Assembly (NCBI GenBank): GCA_030595765.1
Contig: JAUVCJ010000133.1
Location: 1-6,720, forward strand
Reading direction: 5' to 3'
From: Thermoplasmatota archaeon
GTDB lineage: Archaea; Thermoplasmatota; Thermoplasmata; GCA-020350865; JAUVCJ01
DNA length: 6,720 bases
The notes under the pieces are model-generated. The model did not search any database and was not told where the DNA came from. It saw nothing but the letters and a program-made list of their open reading frames with translations. Position 1 is the first letter of the stretch; every line of letters starts with the position of its first letter. Of the stretch, positions 6,581 through 6,720 are shown one piece after another. A program made the translations under genes and the position numbers.

Positions 6581-6720
6581 ATGGTGGGGAATCAGTTTAG
6601 TAAGAAGTACTGGGTGGCAGTTATTACTTCTGTTCTTGTTCTTGGTGGGTTACCATATCTTGGGACCAATACCGCTCAGGTGGACGATACCGCTCAGGAG
6701 AATATTCTCCTGCAGGGCAC
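6581..6720 (+). CDS. Start of an exported protein, truncated by the window edge
   Basis: Only the first 46 codons are present and the frame is still open at the edge. The N-terminus has a charged start with two lysines (K8, K9), a hydrophobic stretch WVAVITSVLVLGGLPYLG (11-28) and a small-residue TNTAQ that could be a signal peptidase site. Export or membrane anchoring is therefore likely. Just after it, TAQVDD is followed by TAQEN, from an exact 12-base repeat. The mature part cannot be identified. The ATG at 6581 is a reasonable start because a good TATA box lies 29 bases upstream. In-frame GTG codons at 6575 and 6584 are alternatives: the first fits a strictly leaderless mRNA, and the second would give the GGTGATC at 6574-6580 a slightly better spacing. 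It is divergent from the amidohydrolase operon. Confidence 0.75.
   Translation, partial: MVGNQFSKKYWVAVITSVLVLGGLPYLGTNTAQVDDTAQENILLQG
6669..6698 (+). repeat. Short direct repeat after the signal peptide
   Basis: ATACCGCTCAGG occurs at 6669-6680 and again, identically, at 6687-6698, an 18-base period that keeps the frame and repeats the residues TAQ. It sits at the junction of the signal peptide and the mature protein. Confidence 0.75.

Overview
The window looks like a piece of a euryarchaeal chromosome, perhaps from the Thermoplasmata or a related lineage. The domain call rests on three things. The glycyl-tRNA synthetase is of the archaeal/eukaryotic single-chain (alpha2) type. TATA-like boxes lie about 24-29 bases upstream of the first gene of each transcription unit. 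Ribosome binding sites are strong only on internal operon genes. The phylum-level guess is weak because no rRNA or lineage-specific marker is present.

Layout, left to right. Bases 3-2204 (minus strand) hold two glycosyltransferases in one unit: a membrane-anchored GT2 enzyme (1146-2204) followed by a soluble GT4 enzyme (3-1127). Bases 2205-2429 are a short non-coding gap. Bases 2430-6301 (minus strand) hold a tightly packed three-gene operon, transcribed in this order: an amidohydrolase of the cytosine deaminase/SAH deaminase type (5057-6301), a four-CBS-domain protein (4221-5060) and glycyl-tRNA synthetase (2430-4211). The first two genes overlap by four bases as ATGA, and the last two are 9 bases apart. 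Bases 6302-6580 are a divergent promoter region. From 6581 to the window edge, a secreted or membrane-anchored protein begins on the plus strand.

Function. The GT pair probably builds a cell-surface or lipid-linked glycan on the cytoplasmic face of the membrane. The operon joins a likely purine-derivative deaminase, a probable adenine-nucleotide sensor and a tRNA-charging enzyme. That hints at adenylate-linked control of translation, but this is inference from gene order only.

No mobile element, CRISPR array, tRNA, rRNA or obviously novel defence system is visible. The points most worth a second look are an in-frame 27-bp (9-residue) tandem repeat inside the amidohydrolase, the operon composition, the asymmetric ligand motifs of the CBS protein, a small insertion in the synthetase anticodon domain, and the contrast between leaderless-type and Shine-Dalgarno-type starts.
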